A stretch of 64,000 nucleotides of DNA from Stagonosporopsis chrysanthemi. Taxonomy: Eukaryota; Ascomycota; Dothideomycetes; Pleosporales; Didymellaceae. The notes beneath the pieces were generated by a model, which worked only from the letters and a program-made list of their open reading frames with translations, was not told the origin of the DNA and searched no databases. The translations under genes and the position numbers were made by a program. Shown piece by piece: positions 30,388 through 42,189 of this stretch (its first letter is position 1; each line of letters starts with the position of its first letter). The stretch spans positions 35,587 to 99,586 of the forward strand of contig JAFISE010000118.1 in the NCBI GenBank assembly GCA_022560025.1. The letters are read 5' to 3'.

Positions 30388-31358
30388 TTAGCTGGAGAAG
30401 TCCCTCGCGTGACGGCGAAGGTTGATGGCAACGGCAACGGAGGCGAGCTTCGGGCCGGGAGAATCGCCAATGAGCTTGCCTGCGGCGTGGTTGTAGAGGT
30501 CCCAGGTGAGCAGCTCGTCCTTGGCCGAGTAGATCTCGGTTCCCTTGACACCCTTGGGGACGGGCTTGCTGTCGTTTCCGCCAGTAACCTTTACGTTGAA
30601 TGCCTATCGGAGTTCAGCAACTTATCGAGAATATCAATGTTTCGAAACTTACCTGAGGCCAGAACTGGCGCTCGGAGACGGCGCCGTTGTTGTGGATCGA
30701 CGCAACCTCGGTGCGCAGCACGTAGTTGCCGGAGGGGATCTCGCTGGGGATGATGACGGTGTGGGCGTTGTTGTTTTCGTAGAAGATCTCGTCAGTTCCC
30801 CACTTGCCGGTCTGGTAGCGGGCGCCGCCCTCAGCGTAGCGTGTGCCCGCAGGGTAGGAAGTCAGTGCGACCTCGTCGATCTTGAAGAACTCAAGCTTGT
30901 TCTTGTCGACCTTGGCGCAGTCGCCGTGGCAGGGTGCCATCCAGGTGGCTGTCCAGCCGTGGTGAGAGCAGTCCCAGCCCTCCTCGCCCGCGCCACAGCT
31001 TCCCTCGTGGTGCCACTTGAAAGTGACCTTGGAGCCGGCAGGGGCCTCAGCAGTGTTGGGGGACGGGACAGCATCCTTGTGGGCAATGATGTCCGGCTTG
31101 TTGATAGAGTCACCCATCACAGGCTATGCATGTCAGATTAATACACAACAATTTAAAGCATGGGCTTCATACCTGCCATCCCCAGCCCTGTGCAGTCTTC
31201 CAGGCAGGCGAGCCCGCCGGGAGGGGATCGTTGATGGTCGCGCCGCGCCAGCCCTTGTAGGTGACGCCGCCAATCTCAGCGGTCTCAACGGCAGTGTGAC
31301 CGGACACCTGAGCAACAAGGCCCGCAAGCAGGACAGCAGTGTTGAAGATCTTGGACAT
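30388..31358 (-). CDS. Secreted AA9-like polysaccharide monooxygenase
   Basis: Exons 31173-31358, 30653-31123 and 30388-30603, with two 49-base introns, give 290 residues. A signal peptide ends at residue 20, so the mature protein begins with His21, the histidine-brace residue of copper-dependent LPMOs. The second brace His is H117 in WDCSHHGWTATWMAPC. Family segments include DSINKPDII, YENNNAHTVIIPSEIPSGNY, YVLRTEVASIH and FNVKVTGG. AA9 enzymes cleave cellulose and related glucans oxidatively outside the cell. Unlike typical members, the axial Tyr position is Trp217 (FWPQ for FYPQ), and both cysteines of the usual DIIC/PQC disulfide are Ala (A76, A220). There is no CBM1; a tail of about 60 residues follows the domain. 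Whether it is active is open. Confidence 0.85.
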
Positions 31359-33747
31359 TTTGATGTTTGGTTTCGAAGCAGTTTCAAAGTGGTTGGATGT
31401 GGTTGGAAGTGAGGACTTCGTGCTAATGATCGGATTTGCGAAGAGTGAATGTGCGTGTCGAGCTCACAGAGCTGTGGAAGGAATGACTAGTCAAAAAGAT
31501 TGACTGAAAGAGAGACTGAGGCGGCCGAGCGTGGGGAGAAAGTCGAACAGCAGAAGTGCAGCCTTTTGTACTGCTCGACGGAGTCTGGGGGCACTCACTC
31601 CGTATTTCGTGGAGGCGCTTGACTTCCTTTTTCGAGTAGCCACTCGGGCCCTAACTGCCCGTACAGCTCAATGTTGGTCGTCCTGGCCGCCCGACTGGTC
31701 AACAGTGCGGATACTTGACATGGGCTAATGTAGGTACGAAAAGACTAGGCCCTCGTTAGACAGCGGCGTTATCGATAGCCCTGCGCTTCTTGAGGAAGGT
31801 TCCCTCGGCGTGCCCAACGTTTGGTCTCCTGAGATGATCTACCTGGCGTCCTGGCCAAAGTCCGATGTTCGGCGGGCAGTGTCGTTCTCCTACACCAGCA
31901 ACATTTGAGACTCTGCTCAAAGTCACTCCGTCTCCTCGGCACAGTCCAGCGCAGACTGTCAACGGTGCATTCTGACATCACAGCAGTCCTTGTCCACGAA
32001 CAAGGCCGGAGCCGTTCGGCTGTTGTCACCCAGGAGCGCATGGGTGCTAGGAGGGCGCGTTCCTGGTTCCAGACTCTGGAAGTGCGGAGCCGTGGAGCGG
32101 CGTCATTTCTTCGCCCGGCGAATGACGAACAAAGGTGTTACGTTTCGGCTGAAATTCTCCTTACGAATTATGTGGATCTCTGAATTAAACGGCTCGGCTG
32201 CGGGCTCGGCGCGGTTGGTACGCGGCAACGTGGAAAGCCTGCCGCTGCTGCTAGCGTCCAAACGTGTTTCAGATGTCAGCCTTCGCGAATCGTCTATCGA
32301 TAAACGGAGAAGGACACATGCTCGGCAAGCTGCTGTGTACCTCAACAGGACTTCATACGGGCGTGACGACTTCAAGCCAAGGAGACAGACAGACACGGCT
32401 GTCGGGGTGCTGTCTCGTCAGAATCCTGGTGATCCATAGTGCTTTTTGCGTAAGGCAGCAAGATCCACAAACGGATCGCCCTCGCTGGAAGCGGGAGCAT
32501 CAAACCTCACATCGGTGTCACACTCGCCACTGGTTCCATCCTCTGACAGCTTACATAGCACAACACGCTGTGCCACTTCCCCAGTCTTTTCCGACACTGC
32601 GGAACCTTGGGTTCGTTTCGTCTCATGCGAGGCTCATCGGGGACCCGCCCTGCGCTCCTTCGCTGCGCCTGGCCGGCAGCCACAGTGCAATCTGTCGCGC
32701 TGTTATTTCCACCGAGCAGTGATTGGGACCTGGCGGCGTTTCTGTGGACCTTTTCATCAACCTTCATTTCGACAGTCATCAGAGAAGCGCTTGGTCACAC
32801 CTCAGAGCTCACGACATATGCATACAGTATATCGTGCAGGGCTACTGGAATTGCGTTGGATGAGGTCTCATCATTCTCAACTTGAAGTTGGAGTTGACCA
32901 GGAAGTCCCGACTTTCAGATCAAAGCCACATGTGGGTCCATTGCAGTTACCGCAAACCCACCAACAGCCTTTGTTGCCTTTGATGCAGGCGCTAGACTAC
33001 AGAGACCTTGATTACAGTAAGCCCAGCTGGCAAAACGCACGGGTAGCCCTCGATCTGCGCACTCCTGCCATGCGTGAAATCTCGTCATCTATGCATCTAG
33101 TTCAGCTGAGTCCGGCACTCATATTGCAGAAAGGCAGGTGGGCCATGAGCATTGTCACTATTCTATCCACGCATCATAGGCAGTACGTGCTCAGCTAACC
33201 CTTGGCTGCCTTGTGTTGACAAAACAATAAAACACAATGTAGTCTTATAACTAGTCTACCACTTTCTAAGACTCGCACCGATCCATCGAAAGGATCTCAT
33301 CAGAGCTGAGTGATTCGGGATTAGTAGCCTGCCATCAGCGCAGCACAAGAGCCCGGCAATGCAGCTACAAGCTTCTGCGCTTGTTCGGCACTCCGAATGC
33401 AGACGAAAATTGATTTTGACGCACAATCATCAGCTGCTCTTCGACAGCCGGCACCGCTGACGTCAGTCGTGTGGGCATGATCCCAAAATAGGTAATAAAT
33501 TATTACATTGTAGTTGACCTACAGCAAATACTCCAGGAAAAGGCTGTCCATGTAATCAGAATGAAACAACGCTTCATCAAGGGTTTGCATATGGCCCGGA
33601 AAGATATATTAGGCTCATCGAGCAGTTGTCAAACGCCATGACCATGCAACAACGGACGCACGCAGGAAGAGCGCCCTAAACCACCTCCTAAACCAACCAC
33701 CCGCCCGTTCCAACACCTTAGGTGGCGATCATCGAAACCACGTACCC
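31359..33747. other. Long gene-poor stretch
   Basis: 2.4 kb upstream of the AA9-like gene. The longest frame (32446-33198 plus, 250 codons) has no family resemblance and a composition typical of chance openness. No tandem repeat or transposon signature is evident. Confidence 0.45.
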
Positions 33748-34422
33748 TCAATTGGTAATCACCGGCGCCAATCCATCCCAATCACTCTTCTCAGCCGCCT
33801 CCACCAAAAACCTCGCAACACTGCCCCTAGAAACCGCAGCCAAGAGCCCCACCCCCTTCCCATCCCAATACTCTTTGACTGGCCTCGCCTCCCCCTCCAC
33901 CAGCCTCGCCGGACGCACAAACACGTAGTCCACCCCACTTGCCTCCGTCTCCTCCGCAACCAAGTTATGGTCCTCGTACTGATACCTCATATTGCTCTTC
34001 TGCATCAGCATCCGCAGCGCACAGTGCATATTGGCCCACGACGCGCCGACGCCAAACGCCTGCATGACGACGACTTTGGGGGTGCGGAACTCCTTCATTA
34101 GCGCGACGACGTTGGCGATTGCATCGGCCATGAGGCGCGGCGGCGAGGCGACGGCGGAAAACGGGTTGTCGCTCGCGCGGGGCGCGCTGAGCGTGACGAT
34201 GACGACGTCGGGGGCGCTCTGCGTGAAGGCCCTGTGCACGTCGTCTTTGTTGAGGGGCGTGCCGGCCACGGTTGTGAGGCCCGCGGTGGTTAAGCTTTGC
34301 ATGGCTGAGGGCGTGCGCACGAGGGCGGTGACTTTGTGCGAGTGCAGGAGCAGCTCTGAGATTACGAGCTGGCCGGTGCGACCACTGCCACCGATCACGA
34401 GTATGCGTTTGCTGGTAGACAT
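33748..34422 (-). CDS. NmrA/SDR-a5-like NAD(P)-binding protein
   Basis: This single exon encodes 224 residues from ATG 34422 (MSTSKRILVIGGSGRTGQ); an in-frame ATG at 34500 would add 26 residues. The N-terminal GGSGRTGQ is the GxxGxxG dinucleotide site of extended/atypical SDRs. TALVRTPS, APDVVIVTLSAP, TPKVVVMQAFGVG and DYVFVRPARLVEGE follow in the order seen in NmrA-like and biliverdin-reductase-like proteins. The YxxxK active site is not evident, so it may be a redox sensor or reductase of unknown substrate. It is cytosolic by prediction. It stands alone between two gene-poor stretches. Confidence 0.82.
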   Translation of the reverse strand: MSTSKRILVIGGSGRTGQLVISELLLHSHKVTALVRTPSAMQSLTTAGLTTVAGTPLNKDDVHRAFTQSAPDVVIVTLSAPRASDNPFSAVASPPRLMADAIANVVALMKEFRTPKVVVMQAFGVGASWANMHCALRMLMQKSNMRYQYEDHNLVAEETEASGVDYVFVRPARLVEGEARPVKEYWDGKGVGLLAAVSRGSVARFLVEAAEKSDWDGLAPVITN

Positions 34423-35612
34423 GATGATGTGGTTGTGGTTGGGCTCGGGCGAGGAGGCCGTTCCAGTATGTGTGATGTCGATGATTGCTGATGTGATCAT
34501 GGGTGAGCCTGTGCTGGACTGATGTGTCCTGTATAGTGTTGCGAAGTGCAGTTATGCTAAAAGTGAAAATCTTGAGGATGCATTTGATGCCTGTATGGTT
34601 CTGTGTTCGGTTCTTGCGTGGAGGGTTACTGCGTATAGAGTAATTGTGTCTATGATGGCTGTTGGAGGTCGGGTTGATGGTATTACTGCTGTGTGTATAC
34701 TGTATCTTGGACGATATGTAGCAAGGTCGATCAGCCGATCCCTATATCAGCTACACTCGTATGGCCTTCACGGTCACCGCGCATGTTCGGAGAAGCGATG
34801 TTGGTCGGACATAGCGGCATCTCCGGCCGTCCGATGCCGACTCCGACCTACCACACGAAATGACGGCAGACATGAGCGGCTTAGCAGCACCACGGACGAG
34901 ATCTGCACAATGCGTCGCTCAAACTTCCTTAACCTGTATGCATGTATACTAATGATAGATAGATGCAGTTTGTGGTCGACTTCGATTCTAAACAGTTTTT
35001 CACCACACCTCCTCGTGCAGCAACCGCTACAGCGACATTCAGGTAATCCTACAGATCCCATGCGTCATCGATATGTTCGCACAATGGTATTACTGATTTC
35101 AGGTCTTTTATGCGGCACAAGAACACAAAACGTGATCAAGTTCTATGATTACAGCAACGGAACGACGGAATGTGGTCGACCTGTTAGGTACGCTGGCACG
35201 AAATTGTCGAGCGTGGCGATTGAGAATTCGTGATGTTTGGTGCTCGCATGGCACAGCAAGACGATTTTGGAATTCTGCAAGTCATCAACCTAAAGGGAGG
35301 ATTGCCAGCAATTGTTTTGAGTTGATTGAAGCCAGACGACGTAGAGGTATCCAGAAACGTGCAGAGGCAGAAAAGCTTCTGTCATTCGCTTCAAAACCCG
35401 AGGCCGTATGCTGTCTCTGATCGTCCGGAGCAGATTTCGGGCAGTCTGTTGCGCCTTTTGTTGCTTGCGGCAGAGCGGCGCTTTACCGCATCTACGAAGA
35501 AGTTACAAGAATGTTCGCTCCCCAATCAATCCAGGACTGGACCATCTCCCCGCTTTGGGAGCACTATGTCAGCGTCCTGTCGTGTACATATAATCTTTCG
35601 GCCATCCTTTCC
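34423..35612. other. Intergenic
   Basis: This is the promoter of the NmrA-like gene and the 3' flank of the large minus-strand CorA-like gene. Plus-strand frames up to 212 codons (34595-35233) show no recognisable family. Confidence 0.5.
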
Positions 35613-38600
35613 TCATGGCCGTGGTGGATGCCTGTGAGATTGGTTCGCCGAACTGACAGTGCTCTCCTCCGCAAGCGCCTCCAGATCTCCGCTAGCTTTA
35701 CGTTTTCTATCTCTTTTGGCCTTTTCCTTCCTTCTTCGGTTATCCTCAAAGTATTGTTGAATACTGCGAAGACGGTCTCTGGGATCGAATTTTATAGACC
35801 CTGCATCTCTCAAATCTACGGAGATGGGAATAAGGAGTACAGCATCGAATGACAGCACAAGCACGGTTATAACCGCCGAAAACCCTGCATCAATTTGTCT
35901 CTGCCAAAGAAGCACGATTGGAGAAATGATAGCGGCAAGGACAACCAAAACCACCACGCCAGGCGCAAGAATAGCCACAAAGCTTGTCAAGCTCTTCGAC
36001 ACCGAAGCTCTTGCAGCATTGCCAATCCACGCCATAGCAACGTGCGTAGGCACAGACTCGTCGTGCCGCAAGTACGATTCCTCTCTGATTTGGTTCATGG
36101 TTTCGATCTTGTACTCGACAAGGCGTGAGCTTCTGATGGTCAGACGTACCACATACGCCGCCACAACAAAGCCGATAGCGACAAGGATGAAGGTGTACAC
36201 CGGTACACCTCCGTCCAGCTCGTGTATCTGCATGCTAAACAGGCTTGCACAGAACGAGAGTGGAATGAACACGAATGCGAGTTCTGTGAGCTTCGACACG
36301 CTCTCCGTTTCGACAATGCCTCGCCGGCTATCCGCAATCTGCATTTCGGCAAGCAAAGATTGCGAGGATCTGTCGATGAGGCTGAGGCATCTACGCAATG
36401 CCTCCCGGGTTTCCCGCGAGAAATGAGGGCACCTTGACCCAGAGCGCAGGACACCAGCTTCCTTCGCAAATTGCTCAAACTCCCGCAATTCAGCTTCCAT
36501 CACTCCAAGACTGAAGTTTAATTCATGCATCAAGCCCCTCCAGAACTTGACACGCTTCTGCATCAAGTCCTCGTCGAGAGTGCCTTTCCGGATCGCTTGC
36601 AGCGATGTCCGGATGATCTCCACGAGACTGTTCGTGTCATCATGCATGGCGCGGAACAAAGCCTGTAATGGATCGAGACCTATGTTTTCGCGCCGCCTTG
36701 GAATTTCGAGGAAGTATTCATACTCTTCGAGGGTTGATCGAGGCGTGCGCTGGCTTTTGATGTATGCGTGAACGCGTCGCGAATCGAAGGTGTCTTGACC
36801 CGCGACGGTGGTCGAAGCTCGAGCCCTCATAGACTCGAACATGACCAGTGGTTCGTGAAGCGCTTCGTACCGGGCCCTTCCTTCATATTGGGGCACCTGC
36901 TCTCTTGTCTGATAAAGAGGCACTCCTTCCCTTGTCTGGTAGTAGGGCGCCTCCTCAAATCTGACTGGAGTCTGGTAACGTAGAGAGTCTACAAATCTGA
37001 CATTCGGACGTTTGAAACTGCTGGGGGAATGAGGGTGGGGTGGGGGGCGTTCAATACCGCGCTCCAGTCCCTCAGTTCCATCAACAGGTAGTCTTGAGTC
37101 TGCGGTATGAGGAAACTTGTCCAGCTCCGTCTCGATTACCGACCCTCTCGGTCGCGTACTGCGAGTGCCCACACCCTGAGCACTTCCGCTTACGGCGTGT
37201 TCTGTTACTTGCGAAGGTTCCTCTATCATCAGGATCGGATCAGGGCTGTGAATTGCCTGAGCGTACCGTTGCTCAACAGGGCCTGCGGCTTTGTCAGTTC
37301 GTTCTCCAACACATACCAGTTATTCTACTCAATCTTTTGAGATGGAACCACCATGGATCTGACATACTTGGTACTATTGGAGCGGTAGGTTGCTCGAAAT
37401 TCGTTCGCTCTTCAGCGGGCTGATCCGCATGGAGGGAATGGGGTGGCATTCGAGGCCGTAAATGTGGAGCACGCTCAAGACTTTCAAAATTCTGCTGGTG
37501 TGTCATTACCGGTGGTGATGGCGGTGGTGGCGGCGGCACAATTATATGAGAAATTGAAGGCTCAAAGGTTGAGGTGGTGATCCAATCGGACACCTTTTGA
37601 TGTTTTCGGTCTTTGAACATCGTCCGCTTTTGCCCAGCCCGACGGTTATGGGAAGCAGCATGGTCCGGACCAATATTACTAGTAGGGCGCTCTTGCTCTT
37701 CCTTGCCTTCAAATGCGACGACTGGCAGTGGATCGAGCAATATTATCACTAAAACCAACAGGTAAGTATGAGCTGGAAAATTTGTAGTGAATGCTTACCA
37801 AATATACAACCATCGAAGTCGTGAGTCCATGTTGTCGCTCGTTCCTCCCACCCGACTGGATATTCCGTTTTCGATTGCTTGTGGTATATTCCAGGATCGG
37901 GACACAGATCAAGATGATTGCGCCAAATGTTGGCCACAGTATTGATGTAATCGTTATCGTCTTCACAATCCTCGACTGGGCATCGAACCTTCGTTCTCTG
38001 ACCGTTGAGCAATTTTTCTCGAACTCTGGTCGTCAAAGGTATCAATGGCAGTACGGGACGATACCAGGTAATTGACGAGTATCCTTGAGCAGAGGAACGC
38101 GCATGCCAGGCCACCTTATTGTCTCGGCTTTCGATCTTCTTCGAATAACCGGAACGATCAAGATGCTGCTCGAAAACGTGCGGTGGGATCTGAAACGTCG
38201 CGCCCAGCATGTTTATCAAGAAAGGGCTCAGGTCTTCGACAAGTATAATACGTTGTAAGCAGTTGTCACTGACCCCTCGCAACTCACTGCGGAACCTCGG
38301 GTACGATGGCTGTGACTTTTGGTGCTCAAAGAGTTCTCTTCGTACAGGTATGAGGTCCTCTTCGCCGTACAAAAGGTCAAAGTACACTACGCGGCAACCT
38401 CTAGCGTGGCGTGTATCCCGAAGAGCTACATTCTCGAAAGTCTTGAAACGCGCTGCAAGCTCTCTCACACTGAAACGATAGGCCTCAACATCAGCAAACG
38501 TCGGCTTCGGTGCTGGCGCCCGTCTCGGTGGGGGCGAACTTGTTCTCCTTCGTCTTCGTCGTGCCTTAAAAGACGCTGGTACAAGGTATTTCTTCCAAGA

Positions 38601-39500
38601 ACTTGTCCTTCGCCGCAGGGGCTCAATACTCTCCTGGTCGTTCGGATCAGGTGGCGGTGGCGGGATCCGCATGGGAACTTCAGGAGTATCTGGGTACCGG
38701 TCATGGCCCTCGGGTAATTGGACCTTGTGATGCTGATGCATGTTTAGAAGATGTTCAAGGGAATATCCGACTGGTAGTGGTAGCCTCGATTCGATCATAC
38801 GCTCTAAGCTCGAGACATGCGACGACACTACAGACGCCGGGAGTGAAATACCTGCCTCGCTTAGCGCATCGAAATCACCAACACTGTCATTTTCTGACGC
38901 TACTTCATCGCTAGACATGTCGCTCACTCGCGGACTCAAATCGTAAAGACTGTCGCGCTGATCATCATTGAATGATATATCTTGCTGGCTTGCTGTTGAT
39001 ACCACCGGAACATCTTCTTGCTCTTCCTCGAAGTCGGTCAACCTGGTCTTAGATTTGCGGTTTTGGTTATCTCTACTGGTCGAGCTTCGTGATTTGTCGT
39101 CAGCAGGCCCCTCTTCGAACTCAGAATCAACTGTGATACTTGGGCATCGATTTGGACTGGGTTGGAGCTTCGTCATTGAGGCAGATCTTTCATCTCCAGC
39201 GATCTTGAGTATTGGATCTAACAAACTGGACTCCGACGATTCCTGGCCAGCCTTCGGATCCAACTTTTGCGTCTTCGAGATGTCCGGACCACTCCAATCA
39301 CTCCAATATTCATCGGGGGCCTCGTCTGCTGCTAGCTGCTGCGGTGCAGGCGCAACGTACGAGCTGGAGAACTCATATTCGCCCGTTAAGCTTGTGTGAG
39401 AGACAGCCTCCGCCGTACGTCTTGTAGGCTCAAACTCTTCAGCCCCAGCAGTCGCGTCGTCTTGACTCAACACCCTCGAGATTGGGTTTATCTCATCCAT
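35613..39500 (-). CDS. Large CorA-like divalent-cation channel-domain protein
   Basis: Exons 37799-39500, 37317-37748 and 35613-37282 give 1,267 residues. Introns are 50 and 34 bases; the second is needed to avoid a stop and has a CTGAC branch site. The N-terminal 330 residues are acidic, Ser-rich and probably disordered, with PPPPPPDP and an RRRRRR stretch. A folded region follows (VYFDLLYGEEDLIPVRRELF, LVEDLSPFLINMLGATFQIP), then a second disordered linker, then the helical stalk (LEEYEYFLEIP and onward) typical of fungal CorA-like proteins. LAFVFIPLSFCASLFSMQI and VYTFILVAIGFVVAAYVV are the paired CorA helices. The pore GMN signature is replaced by SMQ. Two further hydrophobic segments follow (ILAPGVVVLVVLAAIISPIV, VITVLVLSFDAVLLI). 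A membrane location is expected; ion transport is uncertain. Confidence 0.82.
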
Positions 39501-39962
39501 TTGAGTAACAGGGCCTCGACGTGCTGATCCGCTTCAAATTCAGTTATGCAACGACGAGTGCCGGTAGAGGTGCAAGTCCTTTGATGCGATCACCAAGAGG
39601 GGCTATGGAGATTGTTGGGAACTTTTGGCCCCCAATCCTCAGCCGCTCAATGCGCCAGGGCTCAAGCGCTGATTGGCTACATGCTCAAAGGATTCATACT
39701 AATGTACCCCCCTAAAAAAAAGCGGCACACGTGTCTAAGCGGCTGCTTCCACGTTGAAGCCTGTGCATATCGACAGCCTGATCTTCTTGTCGTCTCAATC
39801 TCTCATATTCTACACATCACCATGGACAATTTCAAGGAGCGCGCGAAGAGAAGGTTCAAGAGACCTAGTTCCCCTGCGGAACCTGCACAACCTCGAACGA
39901 GAAGCATACCGCCCAGATCGATACGTGCGTGACCCGAGAGCGGTTGCTGAACCTACTGAACC
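39501..39962 (+). other. Promoter region with possible upstream exon or uORF
   Basis: Divergent spacer between the CorA-like gene and the first Fig1-like gene. An ATG at 39822 opens a 36-codon frame (MDNFKERAKRRFKRPSSPAE) ending at 39932. It is in frame with the Fig1-like gene, and a 45-base GT..AG intron (GTGCGT..GACAG) would join it to that gene. It could be a true basic N terminus or an upstream ORF. Confidence 0.5.
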
Positions 39963-40781
39963 ATGACAGCCAGCCCAATCACTTTCGGCCGTGTCATCAT
40001 ACTATTTCAAGTCGTTGGAATCATTCTGCTCTGTAAGTTGACATCTTTCGCATGGCAAACCGGGTGCTGATGTGGGCAAGCTCTGGTTCTAGCAGGCTGC
40101 TCCAGTTACTCATCGATGACCAACGTCTATGTCCTAGGGGTCAAATATATCAACTCGACCGAGATCAGTTCCAACCCTCTCGCCCAAGGTCTCTCAGACG
40201 TACTGAACGATCATAAGGGTTCGTCTCAACTCGAAGTACGAGCAGGTTACTTTGGCATGTGTGTCCGGCAGCGCGGCATCATCTGGATCTGCAGCAGAGA
40301 CAGCAATAGCCTCGCAGAGCAGGTTGGATTCAGTAACGATCCACTCAATCTGATCGGCACAATGTCACGTTTCAGGGACGGCGTGTTATTCTCTGGTCTC
40401 CTCTTAATGTCCATTGGAATTGACGTCGTCAGCATCATTTTCTTAGCCGTGTTCCCTGACTGGCATGGAAAGAAGATCGATCTCGACTCGGTTTCGGAGA
40501 ATCAATGGTTTCCTTCGCAAGCCACCATGAATGCTGTCTCGTCATGCTGCTTTGCATCAGCCGGTCTTACTCTGGTAGCTGCTCTTTGGCAGCATGTGGG
40601 TTCAGTCGGGGCAGCCGCAATGGCAGACAGCGCAAACTACGGAAATGTAAAGGCCGATATTGGCATTGGAGCAACCTCAATGGTATGGGCTGAATTTGCC
40701 ATTATCGGTGCATTAACAGTCTTGATCGTTTTTATGACAGTATATAGCAAGATCTCGAATAGACAAATTGGGCACGGCTGA
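39963..40781 (+). CDS. Fig1-family membrane protein, copy A
   Basis: Exons 39963-40032 and 40081-40781 (48-base intron) give 256 residues. There are four membrane segments: one N-terminal (VIILFQVVGIILLSLVLAGC), one after FRDGVLFSGLLLMSIGIDVV, one in the AVSSCCFASAGLTLVAALW region and one near the C terminus (FAIIGALTVLIVFMTVY). The extracellular loop has the claudin-like Fig1 signature GYFGMCVRQRGIIWIC. In yeast and other fungi Fig1 promotes calcium influx, cell fusion during mating, and hyphal growth. A tandem paralogue lies 340 bases downstream in the same orientation. An alternative start at 39822 is possible. The assignment is by signature and topology, and the specific partner is unknown. 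Confidence 0.82.
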
Positions 40782-41121
40782 GTTCTCAGCGAAGCACACA
40801 GAACTCATTTTCGTGATTGATGCCTCTCGTGTCAGAGCATGCGTTGCAATCAGGCTGAAGAATAATGGCAACGGGTTGACACCGAAGCGCACAACCCCTC
40901 GCACATCAATAAATTGCTAGCACCCTCTGATTGGTTGTTGAGTCGAAGGATCAACCTTTCCTTGTTTTGGGGTTAGCGTGCCTCAAACACGTGAGAGGGT
41001 TTTTGAGCTGCCAGCTGCGTCAGCAATGGTGTTATTTTGGCAGTTGCACAGTCACACAGCTGAGGGTTCTACATTGCCAATACCTGTGTTTCTAACAGGC
41101 TGTACACAACCCGCCTAAGCC

Positions 41122-42046
41122 ATGGCTAATCTAAGATTTACAGTTCCCATGCAACGTACGTTTACTTCGTACAGAACGCGTCTTCCGGAGAAACACTCGA
41201 TGTGGACTGACTATCGAACCAGGCCTGGTCCCGCCTTGGTTTGCATTCCATCATGTACTCATAATCCTCCTTGTAGCAGCCATCATTCTCGAAGGTAATG
41301 AAGCCCAAAGATCGTCTTCCGTTGGCCTTTCACTAATCCGCGCAGCAATGACTGTAGCAGGCTGTTCTAATTATTCAGCCATGACAAGTATCTACGTTCT
41401 TGGCTTGTCATACCAGAATACCCCCGGAACTGGACTCGATAGTGCTCAGACCCACATGTCTGACACACTTCGACAACAAATCGGGTCCGCAAAACTTGCA
41501 GTACGTGTGGGGTACTTTGGCATGTGTGTCCAACAGACCGGTGGGCTATGGCTTTGCAGCTCCAGTGCGGATGAACTTTTGCAACAGATTGGTGGCAGTA
41601 ATGATCCTTTGGCTCTCATCAAAGCTGGCTCGAAGTTCAGAGAAGATGTCCTTTTCTCGCCAATGCTGTTCATCTCTGTCGGCCTATCATTTCTGGCAGT
41701 CTTGTTGCTGGCCACCTTTCCCGGTTGGCATAGAGAAACAGACGAAAGGACTGGATCAGACATAGATGTGAAACCCTTTCCATCCATGCCTGTATCTCGG
41801 GTGGCATTGTTATTTTGCTCTATCTCTTCACTGCTCATGTTAACAGCAAGCCTCTGGCAGCACGTTGGATGCGTTGGTGCGGCTACTTTGGCGGAATCAG
41901 CCTACTACAACAACATAAAGACCGAAGTGGGCTCGGGAGCAATGCTGATGGTCTGGGGGAGTTTCATGTTAACGCTGGTTACAACAATCAGCTTGTTAGT
42001 CATGATCATTTCTGTCTTGGCACTTGATAGATTGACTGATGAGTGA
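41122..42046 (+). CDS. Fig1-family membrane protein, copy B
   Basis: Exons 41122-41155, 41223-41294 and 41346-42046, joined by 67- and 51-base introns with CTGAC and CTAAT branch sites, give 268 residues. The N-terminal helix is FHHVLIILLVAAIILE, then AGCSNYSAM. The Fig1 signature GYFGMCVQQTGGLWLCSSS matches copy A closely, as do SNDPLALI, KFREDVLFS, FPGWH and SLWQHVGCVGAATLAESAYY. The two copies share order and spacing throughout, so this is a tandem duplication that has diverged well beyond synonymous change. Both are intact, which suggests both are kept by selection. An additional small exon at the 5' end distinguishes copy B from the simplest model of copy A. Confidence 0.82.
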
Positions 42047-42189
42047 ACGGCAAGCTGGTAATGAGCGAATAGCCCTGTCTAAACGCATGTGATCATCATA
42101 TAAACCATAACTGCGTATTGCATATAAGCCCGAGTAAACTCTTGCGAGACAATTTATCTGCGTTGAGGTCATAACAGGGAGTACAGAGA

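Noticed and set aside
32446..33198. 250-codon plus-strand frame in a gene-poor stretch
   Set aside because: No motif, no supporting splice structure, and composition as expected by chance.
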